Shown here: positions 10,451-24,801 of the stretch, piece after piece | Layout of the letters: each line of letters starts with the position of its first letter | Position numbering within the stretch: position 1 is the first letter of the stretch | Assembly (NCBI GenBank): GCA_964035575.1 | Contig: OZ037893.1 | Location: 372,001-436,000, forward strand | DNA from: Rhynchopus sp. YZ270_cl-10 | Taxonomy: Eukaryota; Euglenozoa; Diplonemea; Diplonemida; Diplonemidae | Reading direction: 5' to 3' | DNA length: 64,000 nucleotides | Translations under genes and position numbers: made by a program | The notes under the pieces: model-generated | The model's input: only the letters and a program-made list of their open reading frames with translations | The model's database searches: none | What the model was told of the DNA's origin: nothing

Positions 10451-10957
10451 CACGGGTCAGGAAAGATCTTTTGTCTTTTTTTGTCTTTTTTCGAGAATCT
10501 CGGGAGAAAAAAAAAAAAATCAAGATTTTCAGGATTTTTGTCTTTTTTTTTCAGGATCTCTCGAGATCTTTGAGATCTTTGAAAAATCCTGAAAAAAAAA
10601 GGAAAAAAAAGGAAAAAAAGAGAAAAAAAGATGAAAAAGATCTTGAAAATCTTTTTTTTCTCAAAAAAAAGATAAAAAAGATTTTTGGGATTTTGAAAAA
10701 TCTTTTTGGGGGAAAAAAAAAAAAAAGATTTTGAAAATCTTTTTTTTTTTTTTTTCAAAGATTTCTCAAGATCTCGAGATTTTTCATGAAATTTCATGGA
10801 TTTTTCCAGGATTTTTCAGGATTTTTTCAGGATTTTCAAATCTTTTCTCTTTTTTTTTTTTCTCCCAAAAATCTTTTTTTTTTTTTTTTTTTTCGGGAGA
10901 AGAGGATTTTTTTTCTCGAAAAAAAAAAAAAAAAAAAAAGATCTTTCCCGACCCGTG
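10451..10957. mobile_element. Low-complexity foldback element
   Basis: The ends are inverted: CACGGGTCAGGAAAGATCTT at 10451 matches, inverted with one mismatch, the right end AAGATCTTTCCCGACCCGTG at 10957. Runs of T flank both sides. The interior is a mosaic of AAGATCTT, TCAGGATTTT and poly-A/poly-T and can fold on itself repeatedly. No coding capacity. Confidence 0.6.
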
Positions 10958-11026
10958 TTTTTTAATAAGATGCACCCAAACCACCTTAGCCACCTTTAAA
11001 AAAAAATACTAAACCCCTCCTCCAAA

Positions 11027-14000
11027 TCAATCCATCTCGTCGAGGAATGCGCATGGTGTTGTCACTGTATGAAGCAGGTCATATGCGGTTTGACCTCCCA
11101 TAGCACCTACACCACCTTCAGCATAGGTTGCGTAACGAGGTGACCCATTCAATTCATCGAGCATAAGGTGAGATGCATCGACCCTAGGGGATTCCCCTAG
11201 AGAACGTGACGCAAACCGTCTTTGAGGGGATTGAGGAAGTTGGAGTGTAACGCGGACTTCTGGGGTAGGCTGTATGGGGGTAGGGCTTGGGGCACGTGTC
11301 GCAAGACGACGTACTTCTTCTCGAAGTCCGTCCACCTCCTCCCCAAGACGAAGGCGCTCCTTACGGAAAGCAAACCCATCTTCAAGCCGATCCCGCACCT
11401 CAGAATTCATCTTCTCATGCAGCTGATGCAGCTGGTGTTGATACGCCCATTCATTTCGAGGTGACCCTGACGGGGCCGGCGCACTTCCCGTACTCCGTCT
11501 GCCCCCTTTAGGGGAAAGAGACCTCAGCTCCTCTCTGGTTTGCTGTTCTTGCTCTCCAATTTTGAGGCGTGTTTGAAGCTCCCTAAGCTCTGCATCAATG
11601 GTGTTAGTTGCATCATCTGGAATAGGGTAATTTGACGACGACGACGAATCTGTTGCATCATGGCGTCGTGCCCTGCGACCTTCCCTTCGTGGCGGAGCGG
11701 TCATGGAGAGCGCAGTGTCGATACCTTGGGGAGAAGGGGTGTGCACTGCCCAGGCCTCTTGCCTAAGCGTTCTCGGTATAAGCGAGGTGGGTCTGTCAAA
11801 GACTGTATCATCTGCATGCTGGGAGGAATGCCGGAGATGGCTGCTTGGTACAGAGAGTTGCGAGTGTTGCTGCTGCTGCTGCACCCGTAGTATAGAGACA
11901 GACGACGTCGCTGAGGGCGGTGCATTCAACAAAGGGGCTGGGGTCATAACCGGGGTCCCCTCCGTACTTTGCCACTCCTGTTGTGACACCCTAGGCCCCT
12001 CACCGTATGGAACCACCAGACCACTTCTTAAACACGCATTTCCTTTGGTATCACGATACAAAGGCCGTCCATCTGCTGCAGTCATTTGCACCCCATCCAC
12101 CACCATTGGTGTGAGGTACGACGACACCCGCTCCGCACTGCCTGGGATGACGAATGGGAGCGCGGGGTTTCCGTTCACCCGGTCCACAACGCGGCTGTCC
12201 ACGAGAAGCACCCCGGACAGCGCAGAGCGTCGGTCATACGATAGCACCTCATCCGACAGCTTATCCATTGTGGTGACCGCAGCGCCGTCTGGCCAGAAGA
12301 GAGGACTGCCATCATCATCCACTGCCAATCTACAGAAGCTGCCAAGCGTCTCCATCGTCACACTATTGAACATCTCACCAAGCAACGAACGCACCGGAGA
12401 ACCATCTGCAGAAAGCAGCACCCTTTCCCCGGAACGCACAGTGATGTTCCCTTCGTGGTCTAAGAAAAGGTCGAGCCCGGTCCCCTCTATACCATTGAAG
12501 CGGATCAACCCAAGGGAACACCCTTCCCGCGTTGCAAGAACCACCGGGGTGCCTTTCATTGTGACAGCAGTGCTTTCAGATGACACAACAACGACACCTT
12601 CATAGGAAGGCACATCTGCACCGTCCGCACCCTTGACATGCCGACTATCACGTTGTGAGGTGACCAGGGCAGGCTCGCTGAAGGAGGTTGCTTCCCACAG
12701 AACAATGTTTGCGGCTGTGTTGTCGGCATCGTGCTGCTGTACACAGATTTCACCACTCTCCGTGAGAAGCGCTTCGTCCTGTTTCCCGTGGAGTTTTGTT
12801 TTGATCAGCAAATCGTTGGTCTCGGGGTGAACAAACGCAGCGTCACCTTCCTCTGTATAAAGCTGCTTGGTGTCATTCTGTTCCGCAAGCATCCACAGAG
12901 GACGTCCAGAAACCAACCCGGTCATGGTCATTGGCCTGAAGATACGTGGCGGCAGAGTAGCCGCATTGACACTGCTAGGTAACACCAACGCTGCCTCACC
13001 CGAGGGATGATGTGTCATCGCCCCTGTATCAGCTACCCTCACAGAGGTGACAGCCTTCCCATTGTACACCAACTCCCCTATAGAAGACCGTGTCGCAATG
13101 TTCCCTTCCCCATCCTCCACTGGGAGGCCATTGAAGGTTGCTATCACCCTCCTCTGTGGGATCTTCTTGCCTTCTGATTTAGAGAAGATTTCTAACCCTT
13201 TCGAAGTTTTTACGACATAGTCACCTTGAGGGGTTGAAAGGGGCCATCCTGCTCGCGAAGCGCAAACTTCGTCACCGTTGTATGTAAACCATTGCATTGG
13301 AGTGTCATCGGAAGCTTTGAACACCACAAAGAGATCGGGGAACACTGTGTTGTGGATGAGAACCTTGAAATCTGCTTCAGATCCGATCATAAGAATGCGT
13401 TCTCCGGTCACAGAGTCTACTGGGATGCCCTCTGGGGTGACTGCTAGGGTTGCAAAGACGGAGGCAAATTGGGTGCGTAGATTGAGGGGGATGGTAGCAG
13501 GGTCGATTCTCCCTTCGATCTCTGTTGCAACAGTACCGTCGCCCCAGGTTAGAGGCATAGGGAGAGTGGTGTGTTGTGAGATACGTTGTACAGCGACCCT
13601 CCGTTCGACAATGTGAACCTCGCCGTCCTTCACAAAGAACTCCTCTTCATTCTCCACGTCTAGCGCAATAAGGCGGGTCGGCGCCGTACTAGAAAGAAGC
13701 ACCACGTCACCACCAAGCACCTCATCGCAATGCACCACTTCATGCCCAGAGAAAAGACGGAGCACCCCGGTTTGGTCTTCATACAACAATTTTTCACGCG
13801 CAGGCAGACTACGGTGTGGTACATGCGCGCCTCCTCCTCCAAGACTCCGTCTTCCCAACACCACGACATCCCCAGCAGGGGTCAGCTTTGGGGTCAACAG
13901 TAGTACCTCTTCACCCTGTACTATGGTGACCGGCATTTCCCCTAAGGTGCAAAGACTTTCGTCGGTCAGACGGACCGATCCGTTGCGTCCCTGCAGTGGT

Positions 14001-17000
14001 GTGCCGTCTTGAGAGAGGACGGTTGTGTTGTCCACTGCTGCGATCGCAGGGCAAGAAGGGCCACCCCACAGAATAGGTACGATGTCGCCACGTGAGATTA
14101 TCGACTTTGTCGTGGAGAGCATTTCTCGGAAGGCCACTCTCGTTCCGTCCTGCAGACGTAGGCTGTTTTTGAGGAGGAAGCCCTTCTCCGGATGGCGTAC
14201 TGGAATGCCCGCGACAGTGACGACCTCCCGTTCGTCCTGCAGAACGGTGCGGCGGATGTCGTGGTCAACTATCTCATAGATGCCGTCGAAGTTTTGTGGG
14301 TTGTCTCTGACGATCGCATCCTGCTTCCGGTTTGACGATGCGTCATGCTCAAATGCCAGCAACACATTGTCCTTCGTAGAGATACACGCCGTCCTCCCAG
14401 AGGATGGGTCAAACAGATTCCCTGCAGCAGACACCTTAAGGTTGGGCACCTGGGTGACCGCGCTGCCGTCGGACCAGGTTAAGGGTTTGAGCTCTCCGGG
14501 GCTGTGATCGGGGGACATAGCGACAGGGGTGCCGTCCTCGAGGGTGAGTTTACGGTCATCTACAACAACGATCTGTCCGGTGCTTGAGCGGTAGGATCCA
14601 CCTGCCTTGGTCACGCAGATCTTCTTGCCAGATTTGGAGGAGATTTCTCCGGTCACAGCGTTTTTGAAGAGATTCGGCCCCATATGTGGATACAGGACTA
14701 CAGGGTCGTCGTGTGGATGTGCACCAGGCAGCAGATGCACCTCTCCATTGGATTCTGCAGAAACCAGACTCCCATCCTGTTGGACAATAACAGCAGGGAT
14801 CGGAACACCCCCAAGAGACATCAGGGTGCGTCCGTCGCGGGCCGTGGTCATGGCGGTGGTGCCTCCGTCCCAGCATTGGACCTCGCCGTTGGCGTCTCTT
14901 GCGACGGTTGCCCAGGGCTGTCCTTTTACACTGTATTTGTTCTTTGTTCCTGGTTGTAAGACGACAACGGAGCCGTCTTGGGTGAGAATCGGCTCTTGAG
15001 AGGCGGAGAGAACGATGCGTTCGCCCAGCTCGCTGCAGGGGTGGCCTTCTTGGTCGACGTAGACGTTGCGGGAGGGGTCGTATCTGATGAGCACACCGCC
15101 TTCGGGGGTGGTCACGATGCAGGCCTCGTTGCCGTGGCGGTCTGAGACGTAGCCTTCTGGCGTAGCGTGCGCACCGACGATGAGCTGTCCGTGGACGGTG
15201 TGGATGCGAGGGTCCAACCCTACGTCGGGAATGGTCGCAACAGTACCGTCAGACCACTGCAGAGGCCGCTTGCTCCCAGAGGCGTGACAGAGGGTGGTGA
15301 CATCACGTTGTACGAGGATGGTACCAGGTCCGGTTAGCTTTGTGTATGTAATTCCTTGCCCTTCCTTGGTTTCAACAACGAGAGACCCATCGGCAGTCTT
15401 AAGAGGCGCACGGCTGGTCTCATCTACTACACAGAGTTGACCCTTCTCAGTGCAAAGTCGGTTTTCATTGTCGACAAAGGCATGTGGCGACAGAGAGGAC
15501 GCACGCAATACCTGTACCCCGTAGTGCTCCCTCTGTGGCCCCCCAGGGTATGCGGTCGAAGTGCTCATTGAAGGAAGAATCTGCAGAGGTAAGGTAGAGT
15601 CGTTTGTGAAGGCCCGTCCGTTGACAACCTTGATCTTTGCACCGTCGGGACCAAGAAGCGCTTCGGTTCCAAATCTGTTCATCAAAAAATTCCGTGTAGG
15701 CGATTCGCACACCATAGGAGCACCGTCTGGCCACTCTATCCCCGCAAGAACTGCGGTGCCGTCTTCAAGACAAAGCGCCCCATCAGATTCGGTCAAAAAC
15801 TTACCGTCAACCACCACCGGAGCGTCATTCCTCCTGACAATTTTATCCCCTTGAAGGGTCCTGGGGGAGCCCGTTGCGTCAAGGAAGAAGGATACTTTGT
15901 GTTGTCTCTGCGTCTTTGCGTCACGTACCTCCGCTTCCTCTGCAGTGCAAGGGAGGGAGGAGAACGTTGGGTGGCCGACCTGCCGTCCGTCCTCTGTGCA
16001 CAATGTACGGTCTGCGGCGGATATGATACGCTGTCCCGATGCGGTGACCAGAGCAGAACCGTCTGCAGAGAGAGGACGGCCATCAGACGACAACAACACC
16101 GCACGCCCACGAACCAACAACGGCGCACCTGACGCTGTCAACGCAACGCGCAACGGCTGGGGTTGAATGCCCTTCACACACCCACCCCCATCCTGCAGCA
16201 CAACATGCCCTGTCGTCGTCACCGCCGCCGCCCCCGTCTCCGGGTCACGAAACACCGCATCGCACGCAGCAGTCACTACCCTATCTTTCTCGTTGTTCAC
16301 CCAAAACACATTCTTCGCAAGCGTGCTTGCCACCTCCGAGTCATTCCCACCTAGCAATGTTTTGAAGAGCACCTCATCCGAAGCGACTGGGTGCAGAACG
16401 GTCGCCCGATCCACAAAGACGGCACCCCCTTTGAGCACCCTCTGGGATCTGTCAATCGGGAAGGCACCGTCCTCGAAGAGGTGTCTGAGGGAGGCCTCGT
16501 GGGTGCCGACGTAGACGTGGTCGGAGGTGGGGTGGTAGGAGACGAGCTCGCAGGAGGCTGTGGTCTTGAGCGGCTCGCTGCTTGCGGGGGAGACCAGGAC
16601 AAGGCAGCGCTCCTCCTTCGTGATCGGGTCCAGCTTGATGGGGCCTGCCTCAGTCGCCACCACCCCCTCTGCTGCGTCGAGCACCGTACGCAGTTTCGCA
16701 TCAACCACTTCATTCTCGGTGTTAACAAAGAAGCCGTATTCGCCCTGCAAACCTCGTACAGAAACCAGACCTTTCTCGCTGTGCAATAGTGTGATTGGTT
16801 TGCCGTGGACAGTGGGGTGGTGGTGTTCGTCGAGGGTGGTTGCTTCGCCAGCAACGTCAAGTCTGTTGCCGACAGAAGCGACTATGGGGTGGTGGTGATG
16901 GTCGCGGAGGATGAGGTTGTCTGGGTCGACAGCGATTTTGAGTCCGTCAGCGGTGATAGGCTTGCGTGCAGAGGAGATGACAGCGGGGGTGCCTGAGATG

Positions 17001-20000
17001 AGGACCGGTTTGTTGTTTTCGGTCCAGATTTCGCGTCCATTCTGCATGCGGAGGTCCTGAGAATCGCTGACGTTGTGATAAAGTCGTCCTTCGTAGCCCT
17101 GAGTTATCTGAGGGTCGGTCACCTCAATAAGCGCCGTTTTGTTCGCAAATTTCATCTGTTTCGCAGTAACGCTTGGGTCCGAAACCACATAGGGCACTCC
17201 CTTATTATGCCGTACACCTGCCAAAACACTTCCATCCTCGCTGAGAACATTGCCAGATTTGTTTCCAATCACGACGTTCCCATCGCCCCAGGTCATCACA
17301 TCGCCTTCTTCGTCACAAAGAACGGTCTCAGACTCACTGAAGAGAAGGGACTGCTCGTTGTCAATATGATTCACCACCTTCATGACACCGGAGACATCAG
17401 TCACGATAATCTTCCCTGCAGTGGTTGTTACTGGGAGGGGAGGGTCGGCTGTGCTGAGTACCACAAAACCTTCTGCGGTATGAAGACTCTTCGTTTCCTT
17501 CGACCGATAGAGCCCTGCACCGTCACTGCCTACGGGCTCCAAAATGAGGGTCTGCCCTGCAACCTCCGCGATACGCACCGGAGTTTGCTCTGCATTGCAG
17601 ATACGACGCTTTGCTGTACTCCATGACACCCCTTCTAGAGTAGCGCCGTTATGAGTGAGGATACGACCATCAGGTGTACACATTACCCCACTCCCATCAG
17701 ACCACGTCTGCCCTGTATACGTATTCCCCGACGCCGTTTTCCCCGACGCAAGAACCAACTCCCCCTCCGGTGACCGAATCGCCTTCCCAGAAGTTCGTTT
17801 CAAAGCATCCCCGTCTGCATTACATACCACCCCATGCGGATCGATGAAGGTGTCGCCCTCTGTGTAAGGCGTTAATGCAACAAATTTTCCTTCCTTTGCA
17901 ATGAGGTGTACTGCAGTGCCCTTATGGGTTGGAGTTCCGGTAGGGCCGATGTGGACAGGGCCGGTGTGTGTGCGGATCGGCTCTCCATCGGTGTTCTGGA
18001 GGGTCTGGTCTGGTCCTTCCACGCAAACAACGCCGTCAGCCTCATAGACCGTCCCTGATGCATCCATTGCAACCTTCTGTCCGTCTGCAGTCAAGGTCAC
18101 ACCATTTCTCTTTACCACAGATTGCCCATCTACACCCCGCAATGGAACCCCATCTGCCACCAACGCAGTTTCTCCCGATGCAGTGCAAATCTCCCCCTTT
18201 GCATTGCGCAATACGGTTACACCGCTGGGTAGGGTACTCTGAGTTAACGCAGTACCAATGGATCCGGCGGTTCCGGTCAGAGTAACCGGCGCGCCGTTGG
18301 GGGAAACTGCATGGTTGGTGTCGGAGAGAACAACGTTCGGTACTTTGGTGTTGTCGGGGCCGAGAATGGCAGTGCCGTCTGCGGAGGCGATGACTGCCTT
18401 ATTGTCGCCCCAAAGGAGGACTTCGGGGCTGCGTGCGCCCTCTGGGGTGTGCATCACCACGGTAGCGCCGTCTGAAGTGCGGCATACCCCTTCAGAGATT
18501 TGAAGGACCAGCTTGCCTTCGTGGGTGGTCAGAGGGACGTCCCCTGCATCGACCATTACCTTCGCACCCTCCGCATCGCGCAGTACATTGTTCTCATCAC
18601 GGAACAACCCATCGCTTGCAGTCAACGCAATGATCCCTCCGTCACGCCCCACCAGACGCACCACCTCCCCCTGCTGTGTCACAACACGCCCTTCGTTGTT
18701 GACACGTAATGTCTGCCCCCGATGGCGGCCATACTTCGTCGGGGACAACCTCCCTGTTGCATCTGCCACCACAACCTCGCCTCGGAGGGTCAACGCCGTA
18801 CCACCTTCCACCGCCACTTTGTGACCATCCTCGGTTTTTAATTGTCCTGACGGTGTTACCACGACGTAGCCATTTGCTGTGGAGGTCGGATCACCCTCTT
18901 TGGTACACAGCACCACATCGCCCTGCGCGGTATAGTAACGTCCGGTGTCATCCTGGAGAAGGGTGGAGGGGTCTCCGTCTCCGTCTGTCGTGGGGCGGAG
19001 GACGGTGGGACCTCCTTTGTCGTTGAGGGTGAGGATGACGTCTCGGTCGCGACCTTTGTATAGGATTTTGTGTGTTGTGTCGTCAAGTTCACAGTGTGGA
19101 ATGGGTTTGCCTGTGGTGTCGAGGATGCGTTGTGTATTGTCCGCTATGACAGCCTCACCGGAAGGCCAGGTCATTGGTTTGCCATTACGTTGCGCCACCC
19201 CAGCGCCATCTTGTGTACGGTAGATCGTCTCCCCTTCATGTAGCACTTCGACAATAGCCCGCCCATCCGCGCTTTCCAAAATATGCCCATCAACGGTGCA
19301 CAGCGCAAACCCTTCCCCATCACACTCCTTCCCGTCGTCCACCCGCACCCTCTTTGCCCCTCTCCTCGCCACTACCACATCCCGCGTTGTCACCTCCACC
19401 TCACTCCTCGGGTACACCGTACTATGTAACAACCCATCCACCAACGAAACGTCGTGAACAGAAGACGTACAGCCCTTTTGCAACAACTTTCCTGTAGTTG
19501 AAATCACCAACGGGCTGGTATTCGACCAAACAAGAGGAATCTCTGGTGCATCCTTCACATGCGGCACCTTCCTTCCATCCTGCAGTCGTAACCCCGAAGG
19601 AGTAATAAACGTGAGCAACCTAAATGCATTATCAAATTCGGAATAAATGTACGGAGTAGGTTCTGTGGAGTGTGGGTTCAACGCTAGCCTCTCCCCGCTG
19701 TCAGCGTAGAACTGTGGTGGATCTGAAATGGATTGGTACACTGTTATGACATCTTCTTCGTTGTTGATAACCTCATATGGGTTCGCCTTCACGGGGACTG
19801 CCTTTCCGGTGTGTTTCTCTTCCAGCAGAAGCACTTCGTTTGCGCCTGACATAGGTTTCCCATCCTTGAAAACCACATTGGGAATGGGAGCACCCGATTT
19901 ATCGAGGAGGTTGCCCGCTGTAGTAATAATCGCTGTACCGTCAACCCAGGTTTGTCCACTCCAGGAAGGTTCGGAGGTGGGCGGGTTTTTACGAATGAGA

Positions 20001-23000
20001 CTCCCCGAGGAGCTACGAAGCACAGTGTTATTCTCCTTCGCCGTTTCCACCAACGCACCGGAGGAATCACATAACGCCCCAGAAGCATCCATGAAGACAC
20101 CCTGTGCATCAGACTCAACCAACCCTGCAAAGATACCATCCCGCTCCACTAGGCGTACGTTGCGTCCGTTTGAGGTGCGTGGTTTGCCTTCGGGACTTAG
20201 AACAACTTCATCGTTGTATGCGAGAAGTGCTTCTTGTGGGGTGCCAATGTTTAATAGCACGCCGTCCGGTCCTGCAGCGATTATGGTGGAGCCTATAGTA
20301 GAAGGTAGTCCCGCGGTTTTCGCAGCTCTCTCCCGGAGGGTCGCAAATTTATCAGCATTGCAGATCGCAACCACCGCACCGTCTTCAAGAATCAGCACAC
20401 CGTCCTTCCTGCGGATGACCCCTTTCCCTGATGCATCCCGATATGGCTCTTCTGTTTGCGGGTGTACTATGAGGGGTGTGCCGTTCTCCGTGCATGGTTC
20501 ACCGTGAAGTGTTGTGAAGGTGTTGTCTTTGGGGAGAAGGACACCACCTTTGCCAGATGAAGTTGTGTAGAGGGTAACGCGAACTGATGGGTCGGAGGAT
20601 AAGACGGGGTCGCCAGCGTCGTTGATGCAGACTCCACGGATGGGGTGTTTGGTTGGGCCTGGACCGAGGATGTTGCCTTCTTCGTCGGCGATGACGACGC
20701 TACCATCACCCCACTGTGCCGCAGTCCGTTCAGCATCACCGTCACCGCTCGTCATGACCACCCTCTCTCCAGTATCCGTTACCAACCCCTTCTCTCCCCC
20801 CACAACCACTCCTCCATCAAGCGTTCGCAGTGGCGTCGCTTCGTTCACATCGCACACCACCTCCCTCCCTTCCGCATCACACAACACCCCTGAAGAGTCA
20901 GTAAACACACTCCCACTTCGATCCGGCGTCAACACTGTCAATACCCCATTTTTAGAAACAAGACGAACCGGTGTACCTGAGGTGTTTACTGGAGTGCCGT
21001 CTGGGCGCAGCTTTATTTTGGGTGATGGTTGGGAAGGGTCTGGATGGGAGAGGAGGGCATGACTGATGGTGTCGGCCTCGATCACAGCGGAGCCGTCAGG
21101 CCAGAGGATTGGGAGGTCGTGCTCTGTGGCAACTCCACGCCCATCTTCGCAATGATACCGTATCGACCCATCCGTTCGGGTGACCAACACTACCGCACCG
21201 TCTGACGCCTGCACAACACCGTCCCCTACGCACACCTCCCTGCCACTCTCAAAGAAGTGCCTCCCATCAGCCGCGAACACCTCCCTACCGTCTGCAGTAT
21301 GCAACGGAGGATTCGTTTGGGATAAGCAAAGTGTTTTTCCATCGGTTTCGATTAACCGTACCTTCGCTCCCCCAGAGGTTACCGGCCAGCCTCCGGAATC
21401 CACATGAATTGGTAGGTTATCCGGACCTATAAGAATAGAGCCTTCAGTAGACAACGCGGTTTTCCCATCAGCAGCAACAGAAAATCCTGAAAGAGGTCTG
21501 CCATCGTGTCCACGAACTGAAACGTCTGGAATAGCAGTGTCGGTTTGACATTCAACGGAGGATGTGTCAACTGGAGCGCCCATTTGCCGTTCATTCCGAA
21601 AGACCTGCGGCATTGTCTTGGTAAAATCCTGTCGTAAAGACTCCAAAGTGTGTTGTTGATGCTCATCGCTTGCGTCTATCCTCAGCAACATTCTCTCCAG
21701 CTGCTGTTCTCTTTCGCCACTCACATCTTGGCCTCGGATGAACGCCTTTAGAATTTCCCTTTCCTGAAACACCTCTTCGGATCCGCCCCACGGAATGTTT
21801 TTGCTAGCAAGATAGTGTTTGGATGGTTCCAGCGGATCTGGGGAAGGTGGCAGATCCTCTTCAGGGTCATCTCTGTGGCGAAGAAAGCTTGATGCGGACC
21901 CGATGCTTTCGAAGCGTTTTATTGCACTGATATTAGCGGATTTGTTGTCAAGAAAGGCATGCAGAGGTTGGTTTCGGAATAGCTGTTTATGCAGTGCATT
22001 CAAAAACACCCATTGTGCTTCTGTTGCAATATGGGTCTGAAAAACATCAAATAACTCTGGAACCTCTGTACTCCGAAATACATGGAGCAATTCGATATCC
22101 ACACCGGCTGCGCTGGACAACAGATTTCTTTCAATGACTACATCATGGACAGACCAAGCGATGCCTCGGCTATCAAATAAACGGTGAATCTCTGCCAACA
22201 ATGTGACCGCCTCTCTCTTTGCGGCCTCTGGGCATTCTTCTATAATAGACCCCCTTCGCTGCCTTGCCTCGGTATTCAATCCTAAGCGGTCTTCTAAATA
22301 ATCAGACAATGCTTGATGCCTCTTCACCTCTACTGCTCTCGACCTAGCTGGAGAAGGTGGCGGTGATTGCGGTGGCGTACTGCTCTTAGGATGAGAAGCG
22401 ACAGAATCAGAATCAGCTCCAGACTCCTTCATATCCCCTTCCGGATACACCTGCGACTGACTCGGAAACAACTGCGGCTGTGCCGCCGTTCTCTGCCCCT
22501 GCCCTCTTTCACGGTGATACTCATTCAACAGCTCCCACTGCATCGGGGTGTGAACATGCTCCGAAAGAAGGTGAAGCAGATCACTCCGTGCAGACCCGCA
22601 GAGGGCAAGATAGGCGGTTTCGGTGAAGTACTTCGGGTCGCTATATATGAGGTCAGCATCGGGGACGGCAGGGGTACGGAAGATGGAGTCTGCAAGCTGT
22701 GCTTCAAGGGAGCGGAGAGCAGCGGCAGCTTTCTTAGAGTGGATAAACTGTGGTTTTTTTTATCGTTTGAATAAGATTTTTGATTTAACAATCACCGAGT
22801 AATCCCACCAGATGGAAAAATTCGGGTCTGTACTAAATGTTAACCAAATGCCTTGTACATAAGGTATAGACGTCGTTCATCCTCAACCCTTAAGAGCAAC
22901 TTTTAGGAAAAGAACCTCCTTTTTTTTTGATAATTTTGCTTTGTGCTTGGGGTATTATTTGAGGTAATCCCACTTAGGGTAATCGACAGAAGGGACAGAG

Positions 23001-23625
23001 AGTATACCTGAGTGAAACGATGATAGGAGGTGCGACGCAGCATATTGCAATAGGTGATCATCTTCTGCACCGCTGCGTTTAGTAATGCGGCTTTGTGTTT
23101 ATCGGTCATGATTTTGACTTTGAGGTCTGCTTCACGCCGCTTTTTTTGCATTTCTTTGTTTTTCATTTGATACTCGTCGTCAAGCTCACTTAAGGCGTTT
23201 AGCTTTTCAGTTGTTACCGAGGCTTTGATGTATTCTAACTCCGCAGCAGTCTTGCTGAGTTCTTGATCACGCACTTCAAGGTCCCCTTCTAGTTGCTGCT
23301 TTGTAGTACGGTATTGGCTGGTCATCCGATCCAAGCGTTTTTGCAAGGCATCAATCTCATCCTGTTTATCCTCCACTTCACGTTCCGACACTACACTAGC
23401 TATTCGCCGCATTCCTCCCAGCCGAGAGCTTTGTCTCCTCGAAAGCCTGCTCAGAGCGCTGTCCTGGTTTGTTGGGGGAGGGGTCGCATTGTCGAATTTA
23501 ACGCTCGAAACACTCGAAAACCGTTCGGGGCTTTTAGGGACCTTCGAGGTACTCCGCAACCGTGATCCGAATTTGCTGCTATCCCGATGCAAGGCGTCTG
23601 ATGCGTCACCACTGCCCCCCATCAT
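11027..23625 (-). CDS. Giant repeat protein (~4,112 aa), function unknown
   Basis: Two exons: 23008-23625 (206 codons, ATG 23625) and 11027-22747 (3,906 codons plus stop), joined in phase 0 across a 260-nt GTATAC...CCACAG intron. The second exon is an uninterrupted 11.7-kb frame. Residues about 60-270 form a coiled coil that crosses the splice join. Residues about 730-3600 hold about 15 units of roughly 200 aa. Each is marked by W-x-D-G-x-[AV]-V-[IT] (TWSDGSAV, QWGDGSVVI, TWGDGTVAT, FWPDGAAVT), followed by G-x-[IL]-L-x-x-x-G and a string of short beta-like segments ending x-D-G-x-x-[VL]. The last 300 residues are Ser/Pro/Gln-rich with a final coiled coil. The pattern suggests a beta-solenoid or beads-on-a-string fibre. 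It is probably cytoskeletal, or surface-linked although no signal peptide or membrane span is seen. I do not recognise the family. Confidence 0.85.
22748..23007 (-). other. Intron of the giant gene
   Basis: The donor GTATAC follows codons for HRFTQ; the acceptor ACCACAG precedes FIHSKKAAAAL. The frame on both sides is coherent (coiled coil continues) and phase 0 is kept. Confidence 0.8.
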
Positions 23626-24178
23626 CCTGGGGCAAATATTCTTTGTACAAAATCAATTTTATGTGTTTTTGGGGGGAAAGGGGAAGGAGAGGGGAGGGTG
23701 CTTGAAAGGGAGGTAGGGAAGGGATGGAGAGGAGGGGAAATAGAAACTTAACACTCATCACACGATAAAACCCATAGGAGAGGTTGTGGTGAAACGCACA
23801 CACCTCGACCTGTTTGGTGAGGAGTGGCTCTGCAACGCGGTTCTTCCCTAGAACCGCAAAGTGTGTTCAAAGTGCGTTGTTTCTATTTCCTCCTTCATTT
23901 CATGAGGTGACAGAAGATAAAATAAAGGTGCTTTTATTTTTTAATTTTGTGGTAGAATTTTGAGTTTTTTTTTTTTTTGTTGGATTTTTTTTTTAGAACA
24001 ATAATTGTTCGATATCTTTGTTTTTTATTATTGTGTTTTGTTTTGTTTTAATATCTGGGAATGAAAACGCGGTTTTTCAGAGAAAAATCGTGTATCGTGT
24101 CCCAAATGGCTGTTGCGTTTTTTTTTTTTTTTAGATTTTTGTTTTTTTTGTGTTGAAATAATCATACTCATTAGAACG

Positions 24179-24262
24179 ATGGCTTGCGGAAGATCTTTAA
24201 AAAATTTTCGATTTCAAAAATTTACATTTCCACAACTCCTGGAAAGATACTCCGCAAGCCAT
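24179..24262. repeat. 84-bp inverted-repeat element
   Basis: ATGGCTTGCGGA at the left end is matched by TCCGCAAGCCAT at the right, with a partly paired AAGATC/GAAAGAT interior. It could be a miniature foldback element. No target duplication is clear. Confidence 0.6.
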
Positions 24263-24801
24263 GTTAGCCCCCCCAAAAAAAGGGGGCGTTTTTCTTTTTT
24301 TTTTTTTCGAAAACGAAAAAATAATGTGTTGAAAAAAATTTCGGGAACAACATAGTTGTTTACTACCCTGTCAGATCTCCACCTGCAGGCTGTTTTTTTT
24401 TGTTTTTTTGTTTATTTATATTGCTTGTATGCTGTAAATTTAAATAGAGTGGAAAGAATGGTAAAAACGACCGCGTTATCACCACTTTGCTTATCACGAT
24501 TGGCCACCTTATTTTTCCCTGCTTAATTTCACAGTAAGACAACATTGCATCTCTGCGAACTCTCACCAGGGGGTATTAAAGAAAGAACTGCTTTTTTTTG
24601 CTCTCCCCCTTTTCCCCATAGGAAAACAAAGCGTTTTTGTGCCACGTTTTATTTATTGAAAACCCCTTTCCACCCATTTTCTGACAACAAAACAACAAGA
24701 CAAGTTTTTTTTTATGGGAGCTGGCCCCGCTATTCAAAAAAATATCCGAGGGCATGTGCGTGTGGGTGTTTAGTGTGGTTTTGTTTTTTTTTCCTTCTTT
24801 G

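Larger units (their letters stand above)
9365..11026. other. Intergenic spacer with homopolymer tracts
   Basis: No gene is supported. It contains a K2 cassette at about 10084-10124, A/T-rich DNA, and the purine/pyrimidine foldback element at 10451-10957. Short frames rich in Phe or Lys are translations of poly-T or poly-A. Confidence 0.5.

Noticed and set aside
10450-11012. Phe/Lys-rich frames in the spacer beside the giant gene
   Set aside because: Translations of poly-T/poly-A within a foldback element.
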